Source: Xenococcus sp. MO_188.B8 | Lineage (GTDB): Bacteria; Cyanobacteriota; Cyanobacteriia; Cyanobacteriales; Xenococcaceae | Length of the DNA: 36,359 nt | Assembly: GCA_030065615.1 (NCBI GenBank) | Contig: JASJDR010000045.1 | Coordinates: 1 to 36,359 of the forward strand | Direction of reading: 5' to 3' | Notes under the pieces: generated by a model | Told to the model about the DNA's origin: nothing | Database searches by the model: none | Seen by the model: the letters and a program-made list of their open reading frames with translations, nothing else | Shown here: piece after piece, positions 1-8,903 of the stretch | Layout: the number at the start of each line of letters is the position of its first letter | How positions within the stretch are numbered: position 1 is the stretch's first letter | Made by a program: the position numbers and the translations under genes

Positions 1-57
1 AATTGCTTTGAGTAAGTCTTCTACAATCGCATAAATCGCTACAATTTCATCAAGCAT
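1..57 (-). CDS. 5' end of a transposase gene, IS982-like (cut by window edge)
   Basis: Read on the minus strand, the first 19 codons give MLDEIVAIYAIVEDLLKAI. This resembles the N-terminus of IS982-family transposases (M-x-E-x-I-A-I-Y-x-I-x-D-D-L-L-K-A). A strong Shine-Dalgarno (AGGAGAG, about positions 64-70) precedes the ATG. Only this tip lies inside the window, so intactness of the element cannot be judged. The family call rests on remembered similarity over 19 residues. Confidence 0.5.
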   Translation of the reverse strand, partial: MLDEIVAIYAIVEDLLKAI

Positions 58-76
58 TTTCTTCTCTCCTAGCTAG

Positions 77-93
77 ATCTCTTCTGGAGAGAT
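77..93. repeat. Short inverted repeat upstream of the transposase start
   Basis: ATCTCT and AGAGAT form a perfect 6-bp inverted repeat with a 5-nt centre, just 5' of the transposase ribosome-binding site. It could belong to the element's end or leader. Confidence 0.3.
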
Positions 94-652
94 TTTCTTA
101 CTTTTCTTTCTCTTTCTCAATAACTAGCAACTTGGGTTATTTATGGAAAAGCCTTTGGCCTGATTCAAAACTTTCAGTCTCATAATATCTAAACAGGATT
201 AGCGCTCAAGCTTGTAGTGATGAAATTAGCCACAGGATAAAAATAAGTTAATTAATAATTGATCTAGTACCCGCTGCGCGGAAGTCACCCACCCCTAACC
301 CCTCCGAGGAGGGGAAGTCAAAAGTCAAAAGTCAAAAGCGCCGAGACCCCGCGTTATGCGGAGCGGTATCCTTTAGGGCGGCGTAAGACGCAAGGGAACG
401 CTCGGCAAGACAGTCAAAAGTCTTTTAGCACAAAGGTTTCAAGCTTGTTGAATGGGTGTTGTATTTACGCCCAAGTCCACTAGTTTGTAAGCTGTCGGCT
501 GATGATTGTTGTAAAATGAAACATTACTTAAAACTTTAATTACATCACTGTTCTAAGAGTCGTTTGTTAGTTATTAATTTACATTAAATTAGGAATAACA
601 TATCTAGCTATTGGCTGGATAATTAATATATTGACAATTCATAATTCCCATA
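94..652. other. Intergenic stretch with repeats, no gene seen
   Basis: About 560 bp without a supported reading frame. It holds a palindromic CCCCTCC/GGAGGGG element (299-314), a run of AGTCAAA heptamers (about 315-339) and a GC-rich patch (about 338-412) of the dispersed repeat type also seen near 27000, 34805 and 35900. The last 200 bp before cimA are AT-rich and presumably carry its promoter, but no clear -35/-10 pair was found. Confidence 0.6.
299..314. repeat. Perfect palindrome CCCCTCC-GA-GGAGGGG
   Basis: Seven-bp arms around a GA centre, preceded by ACCCACCCCTAA. This C-rich element type is scattered through many cyanobacterial genomes. It is followed directly by three or more copies of AGTCAAA. 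Confidence 0.6.
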
Positions 653-2278
653 ATGAAACTCTGGCTCTATGACACTACCCTCAGAGATGGCTCTCAAGCA
701 GAGGGGATCTCTTTATCTTTAGCCGATAAGCTCAAAATTGCTCGTCAGTTAGACGCGCTCGGAATTCCTTTTATTGAAGGGGGATGGCCAGGAGCCAATC
801 CAAAGGATGTACAATTTTTCTGGAAGCTACAAGAAGAGCCTCTGCAACGCTCAGAAGTAGTGGCTTTTTGTTCTACCCGTCGTCCCCATAAGATCGCAGC
901 AGCAGACCCGATGCTCCAAGCTATTTTATCGGCAGGAACCTCTTGGGTAACAATTTTTGGCAAATCTTGGGATTTACATGTTACGGCAAGTCTCAAGACT
1001 AGCTTGGCAGAAAATCTAGCAATGATTCGCGATTCGATCGCCTATCTAGTGTCCCAGGGAAGAAGGGTTATTTATGATGCCGAACATTGGTTTGATGGTT
1101 ATAAATTTAACTCTGAATATGCCCTAGAAACTTTGAAAACTGCGATCGCAGCTGGAGCGGAATGGTTAGTGCTCTGTGATACCAATGGCGGCACTTTACC
1201 CCATGAAATTAGTCAAGTTATGCAGGATATTTATCAGGAAATTCCTGAGCTGAATCATCCTGATGCCCCCCAATTAGGGATTCATGCCCATAATGATAGT
1301 GGAACAGCCGTGGCTAATGCGATCGCAGCTGTGGGAGCTGGTGCTACTATGGTGCAGGGCACAATTAATGGTTATGGTGAAAGATGTGGTAACGCTAATC
1401 TCTGCACCTTGATTCCCAATCTGCAACTGAAATTGGGTTATGATTGTTTGACAGAGCCACAACTGGCACAATTGACGCAAACTAGCCGGATTGTCAGTGA
1501 AACCGTCAACTTTCCCCCAGAAGAGCGCTCTCCCTTCGTCGGAACTTCTGCTTTTGCCCATAAAGGAGGAATTCATGTCTCGGCTGTGGCCAAAAATCCC
1601 TTGACTTACGAACATATCGTGCCTGAAGCGATTGGCAATCAAAGACGGATTGTGATCTCCGATCAATCAGGATTGAGTAACGTTTTACATTATGCTCAAA
1701 AATTTGGCATCGATCTAGAAAAAGAAGATCCCCGTTGTCGTAAAATCTTAGAACGGCTGAAAATTCTCGAAAATCAAGGCTATCACTTTGAAGCGGCTGA
1801 AGCAAGTTTTGAATTAATGATGCGCTCGCAATTAGACGATTATGCTCCTTTATTTCAACTCCAAACTTGCCAGGTTCATTGTCATCTTTATCAAGAATCA
1901 GATAGCACCGCTAGCAGTGCAGTCGCTACAATTAAGGTGGCTCTAAATGGCAAACAACTGCTAGAAGTGTCAGAAGGAAATGGCCCAGTTTCAGCCCTAG
2001 ATGGTGCTTTACGTAAAGCATTGACCGAATTCTATCCAGCGATCGCTGAGTTTCGACTCACAGACTATAAAGTTAGAATTCTGGATGGTACCTTAGGTAC
2101 AGCAGCCAAAACCAGGGTCTTAGTCTCTTCCAGTAATGGGAAACAAACTTGGACAACCCTAGGAGTTTCTAGTAATATTATCGATGCCTCCTATCAAGCG
2201 GTAGTAGAAGGTATAGAATATGGTTTACTACTAAATTCCTTCTGCAAAATACCAGAAACCAAAATTGAGATCGGTTAG
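653..2278 (+). CDS. cimA: Citramalate synthase
   Basis: Condenses pyruvate and acetyl-CoA to (R)-citramalate, the threonine-independent entry to isoleucine synthesis. The N-terminal HMGL-like TIM barrel (residues about 3-275) begins with the DTTLRDGSQAEG catalytic motif and has the metal-binding H-x-H in GIHAHNDSG (about residues 208-216). The C-terminal part (about 390-525) matches the LeuA-type regulatory dimerisation domain. Its length of 541 aa fits the CimA branch with a full regulatory domain, rather than LeuA1 or homocitrate synthase. The ATG at 653 places DTTLRDG at residue 7, as usual. The next gene starts 3 bp after the stop, so they are probably co-transcribed. Confidence 0.93.
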   Translation: MKLWLYDTTLRDGSQAEGISLSLADKLKIARQLDALGIPFIEGGWPGANPKDVQFFWKLQEEPLQRSEVVAFCSTRRPHKIAAADPMLQAILSAGTSWVTIFGKSWDLHVTASLKTSLAENLAMIRDSIAYLVSQGRRVIYDAEHWFDGYKFNSEYALETLKTAIAAGAEWLVLCDTNGGTLPHEISQVMQDIYQEIPELNHPDAPQLGIHAHNDSGTAVANAIAAVGAGATMVQGTINGYGERCGNANLCTLIPNLQLKLGYDCLTEPQLAQLTQTSRIVSETVNFPPEERSPFVGTSAFAHKGGIHVSAVAKNPLTYEHIVPEAIGNQRRIVISDQSGLSNVLHYAQKFGIDLEKEDPRCRKILERLKILENQGYHFEAAEASFELMMRSQLDDYAPLFQLQTCQVHCHLYQESDSTASSAVATIKVALNGKQLLEVSEGNGPVSALDGALRKALTEFYPAIAEFRLTDYKVRILDGTLGTAAKTRVLVSSSNGKQTWTTLGVSSNIIDASYQAVVEGIEYGLLLNSFCKIPETKIEIG

Positions 2279-2281
2279 TTT

Positions 2282-3913
2282 ATGAATGCTCTGCCCCTAA
2301 ATACCAAACGTCGGCTGCAAAAAATTCCTCAAAATTCTAGCGTCTGGGAAGGTGATCGTCGTCCGTTAGGCGCGATTTCCGATCATTTTGAATCAGAAGC
2401 GGGGCTCGATGGTGAATGTGTGATCTGGGTAGATGGCACAGAAGGAACAGTGCGCGGAATGGAAATTGTTCCCGCACATATGGGGTTAGAAGCTGTGGTA
2501 AGAACCTTATTAAGGGCGATCGAATCGCCTCATCATCCCGCAACTCCCGCACGACCCCAGAAAATAGTAGTCTGCGATCGCCAATTACAATTCTTTTTAC
2601 GGGGCGCGTTACAAGGATTAAACATTAATATCGAATATTTTGCTGAATTACCCCTCATCGATCAATTATTTGCCAGTTTTGAAGAATTTGGTAGTGGTAA
2701 ACCCCCCGCCCTCCCAGAGCAATACCGAAAAGTCTTAGAAAAACTTGCTTATCAAATCTGGGAAGCTGAGCCTTGGGCTTATCTCTTGGATCGCGATATT
2801 ATTGGGATCGAGATCGACGGTTGTGAAATCGCCACTCTCTATGCCTGCATCATGGGTAATATGGGCACAGAATTTGGCATCTTGCTCTACCGCTCAGAAG
2901 ATTCCCTAAAACAATTCCGTCAAGCTGCGATCGCTGAAGAATCACCTGAAAGCTTAGAAAAAGCATTTTTAGCTCAAAATTGCTGGTTTTTAAACTACGA
3001 AGAAGAGGAGGAGGAAGACTGGAAATTAGATGAATATGTAGACGTGAAGCCTTTTTTCGGTAGTCTTCATCCTTTTGAAGGCATGCGAGCCTTTCTTGAT
3101 GACGAGGAATCAGAAATAGTTTATTTAGCCTTATCAGCATTGCTGAAATTCTGTGAGCAAAATACGCAAAAACTCTGTAAAGATCCCATTCCGGCAATTA
3201 GTAAAACCTTCCGTATTACAGCCGCACAAAAGACAGACCAGAAAAAAAGCACTAAAGTTAAAGTCTCTAGTTTACCCGAGCTTACCTCAGAACTGTTAGC
3301 CATGGAACGGGACAGTTCCGATTTATTCCCTAGTGTCAAAGAAGTTGAAATTCCGATCCAAGATGATTTTGTGCCTGATGGTTCTTTAGTTACGATGGGG
3401 AAAATCCCCTGGGATTTACTGGGATTTATTACAGTGCAAAAAAAGACCTACTATCAAGCATTGAACCCAGATCCGAAAGGAGAAGAGTTACATCCGAGAG
3501 GAGAAGGTTTACCCTCCATTATCATCCAAACCTCTCGTCCTAAAGCTAAAACTTTAATCGAAACCATTAAAGAAGCAGGTGGACTTAAAGCAATTTGTTT
3601 CAATCCTGGGAACGATCCTTTCAGTGGAGAAACTTACGATCTAGGAATGTTGCAAACTCAAAATGGCAATCTCTATATCTTTTCTGAATATTCCCATGAT
3701 TCGCCTCCCCATGCCAAAGCTTTACAACGCTGGAATCAAAGTTGCGCCGAAACTAAAGGCTATTGCAGTTTGATTATTTCGATGGGTGTTACAGGTGCTA
3801 GTCGGGGTAATCCTCAGCCCAAGGATATGTTAGCTGTCTTTGAAGCTCAAGCGATTACTGGGGAAGAATTAGGGATGGGTACCTTGCAATTAATGCCTCA
3901 GTTTGAATTTTAA
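2282..3913 (+). CDS. Conserved cyanobacterial protein, DUF6930-like
   Basis: A 543-aa protein without signal peptide or transmembrane segment. The opening region (WVDGTEGTVRGMEIVPAH, residues about 49-66) and the following alpha/beta block match what I remember as DUF6930 proteins, which are widespread in cyanobacteria and have no known function. An acidic patch (EEEEEED, about 240-246) separates the N-terminal part from a linker rich in K and S (about 315-340). The C-terminal half (about 345-543) looks like a second globular domain. It starts 3 bp after cimA and is probably translationally coupled to it. Function unknown; the DUF number is from memory. Confidence 0.75.
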   Translation: MNALPLNTKRRLQKIPQNSSVWEGDRRPLGAISDHFESEAGLDGECVIWVDGTEGTVRGMEIVPAHMGLEAVVRTLLRAIESPHHPATPARPQKIVVCDRQLQFFLRGALQGLNINIEYFAELPLIDQLFASFEEFGSGKPPALPEQYRKVLEKLAYQIWEAEPWAYLLDRDIIGIEIDGCEIATLYACIMGNMGTEFGILLYRSEDSLKQFRQAAIAEESPESLEKAFLAQNCWFLNYEEEEEEDWKLDEYVDVKPFFGSLHPFEGMRAFLDDEESEIVYLALSALLKFCEQNTQKLCKDPIPAISKTFRITAAQKTDQKKSTKVKVSSLPELTSELLAMERDSSDLFPSVKEVEIPIQDDFVPDGSLVTMGKIPWDLLGFITVQKKTYYQALNPDPKGEELHPRGEGLPSIIIQTSRPKAKTLIETIKEAGGLKAICFNPGNDPFSGETYDLGMLQTQNGNLYIFSEYSHDSPPHAKALQRWNQSCAETKGYCSLIISMGVTGASRGNPQPKDMLAVFEAQAITGEELGMGTLQLMPQFEF

Positions 3914-3982
3914 TAATTTATAGTTTCAGCCGCACATAGATATTTCTGTTACTCTTCTAATAAGAGAATTCAGGAAGATTGT

Positions 3983-5100
3983 ATGGCAAATCCAGAACAT
4001 CTTGCCAAGCTCCAAGAAGGAGTAGAGGCTTGGAATCGGTGGCGAAAAGAAAATCCTGATATAGAAACTGACCTCTGAATTTCAAAAGTGCCAACCTAAC
4101 TGGTGCTTGTATTGAAGATTGGAATATCAATAGCCAAACCAATCTCAAAGATGTGAAGTGCGATTATATCTATTTGAAGGAAATTTCTTCTAAAGAAGAA
4201 AAAAAGTGGATATTTACAAATCGCGTTCCCCACGATCCTAATAAAATTTTTACTCCAGGAGAATTTACCAAACGCTATCAGAAGATCTTAGAGACAGTAA
4301 ATTTATATTTCAGTGAAGGAATCGACTGGCAAGTATTCCTCAACTCATTTCAGAAACTTAAGGAAGAAGAAAGGATCAAGATAGCCGATGGAACACGAGA
4401 AATACCTATAGTTCAAGGAATTGAAAATACAGGTGATGGCTCGTTTGTCATCAAAATTGGCGTTTCTCCCGATACGGATAAAGGAGAAATAGAAAAATCT
4501 TTCTGGCAAAAATATCAAAGAATGCTAGAAGCCGCAGAAGAAAAATATCGATCGCAACTAAATTTTAAAGATGAACAAATAGAATTTGATCGTCAAAATT
4601 ACACCCAAGTATTAGACATTATCAAGCTGACGGCTAGTCAAGCAATTAATATTACTCAACATCAAGAAGATAATCAAATGACAGATAAACGCGATATTAA
4701 AATAGAAAAGGGTAACTATAACGAGAATATTAAAGGAAATTATTACGAACAAAAAGGTAATTTTGGAATTGGTCACATGAGCGGTGGGACTATCTCAGAA
4801 AATGCCAAAGTTGCAGGCATAATTAACAAAGCTATGCAACAAGATTTAGCCCAATCTGCTGCGGAAATTCAACAATTATTAGACCAACTTTCTAAAACTT
4901 ATTCCACCAAAACCTTTGCAGAAAAAGGAGCAGTAGCAGATCAACTTCTTGAAAAAATTAAAAATAATCCTACTCGTTGGCAGAAAGTAATCAATGTAAT
5001 TAAAGCAATGGGAGTTGAAGCGCTTGCAGAAGCAGTTGATAATCCCATATTCAATATTGCCAAAGCTGAGATAGAAGCTACCCTAGAATCTGAATCATAA
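3983..5100 (+). pseudogene. Pentapeptide-repeat gene, copy 1: frameshifted, repeat block lost
   Basis: An ATG at 3983 opens a 31-codon frame (MANPEHLAKL...) that ends at TGA 4076-4078. Homology then resumes at 4078 in another frame (NFKSANLTGACIEDW), running into the open frame whose first ATG is at 4153 and ending at 5100. Compared with the neighbour at 5174, residues about 32-149, nearly the whole pentapeptide block, are missing and the frame is shifted at the junction. The 3' part is intact: the KCDYIYLK/PHDP/FTKRYQKILETVNLYF region, a coiled segment, the GNFGIGHMSGG motif and a helical C-terminal domain (QQDLAQSAAEIQQLLDQLSKTY). The 315-aa remainder could still be made from 4153, but its ATG has no good ribosome-binding site. 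Confidence 0.75.
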
Positions 5101-5173
5101 AGTTTATTTATAAAGCTATCCTAGTATAGATATTTCTGCTATCTTTCTAATAAGAGCATTCAGGAAAACAGGT

Positions 5174-6286
5174 ATGGCAAACCCAGAACATCTTGCCAAG
5201 CTCAAAGAAGGAGTAGACGTTTGGAATAATTGGCGACAGGAAAATCCTGATATAGAACCTGATCTTAGAGATACTAACCTCGAAAATGCTGACCTCAGAG
5301 ATGCTAACCTCTCTGGTTCTGACCTCTCTGGTTCCGACCTTTTTCATGCTACTCTCATTCATACAATACTCTCTTTTTCTAATCTTACTGATACCAACCT
5401 CTCTGTTGCCAATCTCTCTGGTGCCGATCTCACTTGTGCTAGACTCACTAATGCAAATTTCATTGGAGCCAAACTCATTCATACCAATCTCCTTGAATCC
5501 AAACTTATTGATGCCAAGCTCATTGGAGCCAAACTCATTCATACCAATCTTATTCGTGCAAATATTCTTGGAGCCAACCTCATTGATGCCAATCTTAATA
5601 GAGTCCAAGCATTAGAAGCTAATTTTGAAGATGTAACTCTAACTGGTGCTTGTATCGAGGATTGGAATATCAACAGCAAAACCAATCTCCAAAATGTGAA
5701 ATGCGATTATATATATTTGAAACAAATTTATTCTAAAGAAAAAAAAACGTGGATTTATTGTGATCGCATTCCCCACGATCCAGATAAAGTATTTGCTCCA
5801 GGAGAATTCACCAAACGCTATCAAAAGATTTTAGAGACAGTCAATTTATATTTTGATGATGGTATTGATTGGCAAGCTTTCCTCATCTCTTTCAACAAGC
5901 TACAGGTAGAATGTGGTAGCGATGAAATATCTATTAATTCCTTTGAAAATAAAGGAAATGGTGCATTTATTATTAAGGTAAATGTACCCGAAGGAGCGAA
6001 TAAAGCAGAAATTGAAAAGTATCTCAAAAAGCAATATCAACTTGAAGCAACTGTTGAAGCACAACAAAGAGAATTAGCTAACCTCTACGAAATTACTAAA
6101 CTATTAGCAGGACGTTCTATCAATGTAAATAATCAAGCATCGGTTAATACTTATAATCAAAGTGGCAACTTTGGCATTGGTCATAATGACAGTAATATTT
6201 CAGGTAATTCTCAAGTTTCAGGACTTAACAACGAACCAACTCAACAAGACTCAACTCAAAATACAGTAAATAAAAACAATGACTGA
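5174..6286 (+). CDS. Pentapeptide-repeat protein, copy 2 (C-terminal domain truncated)
   Basis: A 370-aa protein. Residues 1-29 are a short cap (MANPEHLAKL). Residues about 30-160 are around 25 pentapeptide repeats of the A(D/N)LXX type, expected to form a right-handed quadrilateral beta-helix. Residues about 175-245 are a conserved block (KCDYIYLK...PHDP...ETVNLYF), followed by a coiled segment (about 275-312) and GNFGIGH at 331-337. Cyanobacterial relatives, including copy 1, continue after this motif into a helical QQxLAxxAAEIQQLL domain of about 90 aa. Here the protein degenerates and stops after QQDSTQNTVNKNND. Both copies share near-identical upstream DNA (3945-3975 and 5136-5166), so the promoter was duplicated too. 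Role unknown. Confidence 0.82.
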   Translation: MANPEHLAKLKEGVDVWNNWRQENPDIEPDLRDTNLENADLRDANLSGSDLSGSDLFHATLIHTILSFSNLTDTNLSVANLSGADLTCARLTNANFIGAKLIHTNLLESKLIDAKLIGAKLIHTNLIRANILGANLIDANLNRVQALEANFEDVTLTGACIEDWNINSKTNLQNVKCDYIYLKQIYSKEKKTWIYCDRIPHDPDKVFAPGEFTKRYQKILETVNLYFDDGIDWQAFLISFNKLQVECGSDEISINSFENKGNGAFIIKVNVPEGANKAEIEKYLKKQYQLEATVEAQQRELANLYEITKLLAGRSINVNNQASVNTYNQSGNFGIGHNDSNISGNSQVSGLNNEPTQQDSTQNTVNKNND

Positions 6287-6388
6287 ACAAGAATTTCAAA
6301 TAATCACTACTGAATAGACGCTCCGGGTAAGAATTAGACACTATCTATCACTGTGTGATTTTACCCTGCCAATCTTGTCATCAGGACT

Positions 6389-6418
6389 TTGACAACCAGA
6401 TTGTTGTTAATGTATTCT
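6389..6418 (+). promoter_or_regulatory. Predicted promoter of sufCDS
   Basis: A perfect -35 hexamer TTGACA (6389-6394) and a -10 candidate TATTCT (6413-6418) are separated by 18 bp. The first SufR-type operator lies inside this promoter. The predicted leader is about 120 nt. Confidence 0.55.
6393..6406. promoter_or_regulatory. SufR-type operator, site 1 (CAAC-N6-GTTG)
   Basis: CAAC-CAGATT-GTTG, extended by one base on each side to ACAAC...GTTGT. This exactly matches the inverted repeat described for SufR in Synechocystis 6803, the [4Fe-4S] repressor of the suf operon. It overlaps the -35 hexamer and spacer, as expected for a repressor site. Confidence 0.8.
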
Positions 6419-6426
6419 ACAATGTA

Positions 6427-6452
6427 CTTAAACAACATTTTGGTTGTTTAAG
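6427..6452. promoter_or_regulatory. SufR-type operator, site 2, in a 10-bp perfect inverted repeat
   Basis: CTTAAACAAC and GTTGTTTAAG form perfect 10-bp arms around ATTTTG, containing CAAC-N6-GTTG at 6433-6446. It lies about 40 bp downstream of site 1, near the expected transcription start. Two such sites are also known in front of the Synechocystis suf operon. Confidence 0.8.
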
Positions 6453-6543
6453 TCTTAACCGAGAAGAGATAAACCTTGAAACCTCCGTCCAAAGGATGGA
6501 CTATAGAAAATTCTAAACTTAGATGTTACTTGAGACAGACAGT

Positions 6544-7308
6544 ATGAGCGAAACTATCTTATCCGTAAGAAACCTGACAGCCAATGTAGACGGTACCCCA
6601 ATTCTTAAAGGGGTCAACCTAGAAATAAAAGCAGGGGAAGTGCACGCTATCATGGGGCGTAATGGTTCTGGTAAAAGTACCCTCTCTAAAATTATCGCAG
6701 GTCATCCCGACTATGAAGTCACAGGCGGAGATATTATTTACCAAGGTCAAAGTATTTTAGAACAAGAACCTAACGAAAGAGCCTTAGATGGCATATTTTT
6801 AGCTTTCCAATATCCGTTGGCGATTCCTGGAGTGAGTAACTTAGATTTCTTGCGGGTTGCTTACAATGCCAAGCGCAAACATCAAGGTTTGGAAGAGATT
6901 GATACTTTTGATTTTGAAGATTTAGTAGAAGAGAAGTTAGAGATAGTCAAGATGAAATCTAGTTTCCTCGAAAGAAGTCTCAATGAAGGTTTTTCTGGGG
7001 GAGAGAAAAAGCGTAATGAAATTTTACAGATGGCAATTCTTGACCCAACTTTGACAATCTTAGACGAAATTGATTCGGGATTAGATATTGATGCCTTGAA
7101 AGTGGTTTCCGAAGGAGTTAATCAAATCAAGACTCCTGACAAAGCTTATCTGGTCATTACTCACTATCAACGTCTACTTAACTATATTGAACCTGACTTT
7201 GTTCACGTAATGCAAGATGGCAAGATTGTGACCAGTGGTGGTAAGGAGTTGGCATTGGAATTAGAATCTCGCGGTTATGAGTTTTTAGAAGAAGCAGCAA
7301 TCGCTTAA
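6544..7308 (+). CDS. sufC: Fe-S cluster assembly ATPase SufC
   Basis: Cytosolic ABC-type ATPase of the SufBCD scaffold that builds Fe-S clusters. It shows Walker [11 protein letters not shown]-loop FQYP, a SufC-type signature [13 protein letters not shown], Walker [17 protein letters not shown] and a switch His in VITHYQR. I chose ATG 6544 (254 aa, [10 protein letters not shown]) because family members start there. An in-frame ATG at 6523 would add MLLETDS; neither start has a strong Shine-Dalgarno. It is first in the operon here, while in most cyanobacteria sufB precedes it; no sufB lies in this window. Confidence 0.95.
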   Translation: MSETILSVRNLTANVDGTPILKGVNLEIKAGEVHAIMGRNGSGKSTLSKIIAGHPDYEVTGGDIIYQGQSILEQEPNERALDGIFLAFQYPLAIPGVSNLDFLRVAYNAKRKHQGLEEIDTFDFEDLVEEKLEIVKMKSSFLERSLNEGFSGGEKKRNEILQMAILDPTLTILDEIDSGLDIDALKVVSEGVNQIKTPDKAYLVITHYQRLLNYIEPDFVHVMQDGKIVTSGGKELALELESRGYEFLEEAAIA

Positions 7309-7315
7309 ATCATTG

Positions 7316-7427
7316 AACATTAATCATTGACGCTTGCGCAGCTCTACCCGAAGGGTCTCTGCTAAGAAACACATGCCCAGAAATGTCCTCACTATGGCAA
7401 ACGTGCGAGTTAAACATTAATCATTGA
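7316..7427. repeat. 15-bp direct repeat flanking about 80 bp in the sufC-sufD gap
   Basis: AACATTAATCATTGA occurs at 7316-7330 and 7413-7427. Between the copies is a GC-richer segment (CGCTTGCGCAGC...CCCGAAGGGT) of the small-repeat type seen in cyanobacteria. The arrangement looks like a small non-coding insertion with a target duplication inside the operon. Confidence 0.5.
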
Positions 7428-7478
7428 GCATTTAACTTCAATAACAATACATACATAAGGATTAACTCTAGATAAATA

Positions 7479-8798
7479 ATGACTCAAACTACTACCATTA
7501 CCTCAGTCGATCGCGATCGCTTTCTTAGTAAGATATTAAAGCAGCGCTTCCCAGTGCCAGTTGATCAACTCGATCAAGAGACTGGGGAATGGTTACAAAA
7601 TATTCGCGAACAATCTGCATCTTGGGTATCCCGTTTAACGTTACCGACAACTAAAGATGAAGAATGGCGATTTACCAATATTTCGGAATTGCTAGATTTA
7701 GATATTGTTACACCGGATTCTTTTACTGGTGAAGGCGATCAGTCTTTAGGTAACATCACCACAATCCCTGAAGCGGAAGATACTCGCTTAGTGTTTGTCA
7801 ACGGTAATTATGCAGAAGAATTATCCAATACTGCTGGATTACCTCAAGGTATTTATGTCGGGAGTTTAACTAATTTACCTGAAGCTTTTTGTAAGTATTT
7901 TCGTCCCTTTTTGGGTACATTACCAGGGAAAGAAGAAGTTTTTACTGCTCTCAATACTGCTAGTATCGCTGATGTGGCTATTATTTGGGCTGCACCAAAT
8001 ACTGTTGTCGAAAAACCAATTCACCTTGTCTTTCTTTCTGTTGCAGGAGAATCTGTAACAATTTCTCAACCTAGAGGTTGGATTGTTGCGGAACAGAACT
8101 GTCAATTAACTATAATTGAAGAGTATAATGGCTCATCTTCCTATGTAACCAACGCTGTTACCGAAATTTGGTTAGGAGAAAACGCCCAAATAAATCATAC
8201 CCGTCTACAAAAAGAATCTGAGACTGCTCATCATATCGGAAAAACCGCAGTTAATCAGAAACAAGATAGTCGCTATACTTTAACAGAAATTAATTTAGGA
8301 GGAAAACTATCCCGTCATACTCCTGAAATCCATCAGGATGGAGCGCAAACCGCAACTTATCTCCATGGTTTAACCATTGCTAAAGGGCAGCAAATCGCTG
8401 ATACTCACAGTGTGGTGAATCTCCATCATCCCCACGGGACAACGGAGCAACTTCATAAAACCATTGTAAGCGATCGCGCTCACGTAGTCTTTAATGGTAA
8501 AGTATTTGTGCCCAAACCTGCTCAACTCACCAATGCTTCCCAGTTAAACCGTAATCTTCTACTATCTCCCAAAGCGAGAGTAAATACCAAACCAGAATTA
8601 CAAATTACCGCCGATAACGTCAAATGTTCCCACGGTGCCACCGTTAGTCAACTAGAAGCAGATGAAATTTTTTATTTACGGAGTCGTGGTTTAACCGAAA
8701 ACGATGCGCGTCAGTTATTAATAGATGCTTTTGTTGCAGAGATAATCGACAAAATTCCCGTAAAATCTGTACAACAAACCATACAATCATCAATGTAG
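7479..8798 (+). CDS. sufD: Fe-S cluster assembly scaffold protein SufD
   Basis: A 439-aa partner of SufB and SufC in the SufBC2D scaffold. The N-terminal helical region (about 1-110, with KDEEWRFTNISELL near 60) is followed by the beta-helical core (about 170-400) with typical SufD blocks: LHGLTIAKGQQIADTHS, VFNGKVFVPKPAQLTNA and VKCSHGATVSQLEADEIFYLRSRGL near the C-terminus. The KCSHGATV segment carries the conserved Cys/His region at the SufB interface. It lies 170 bp after sufC, the gap containing the 15-bp direct repeat, and 105 bp before sufS. Confidence 0.94.
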   Translation: MTQTTTITSVDRDRFLSKILKQRFPVPVDQLDQETGEWLQNIREQSASWVSRLTLPTTKDEEWRFTNISELLDLDIVTPDSFTGEGDQSLGNITTIPEAEDTRLVFVNGNYAEELSNTAGLPQGIYVGSLTNLPEAFCKYFRPFLGTLPGKEEVFTALNTASIADVAIIWAAPNTVVEKPIHLVFLSVAGESVTISQPRGWIVAEQNCQLTIIEEYNGSSSYVTNAVTEIWLGENAQINHTRLQKESETAHHIGKTAVNQKQDSRYTLTEINLGGKLSRHTPEIHQDGAQTATYLHGLTIAKGQQIADTHSVVNLHHPHGTTEQLHKTIVSDRAHVVFNGKVFVPKPAQLTNASQLNRNLLLSPKARVNTKPELQITADNVKCSHGATVSQLEADEIFYLRSRGLTENDARQLLIDAFVAEIIDKIPVKSVQQTIQSSM

Positions 8799-8903
8799 TG
8801 GGGGCAAGGCAATGTCTTGACCCTAAACCAGAAAAAAAATCAAATGCCATTTGTGTTTATCTGTGGATAATATCAAACAAATCATCAATTACTACCACAA
8901 ACA

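Noticed and set aside
5147..5608. Long antisense frame, and a second sense frame at 5286-5615, over the pentapeptide block
   Set aside because: Pentapeptide repeats have a regular codon pattern that keeps other frames open. The translations are low-complexity mirrors of the repeat with no start signals.
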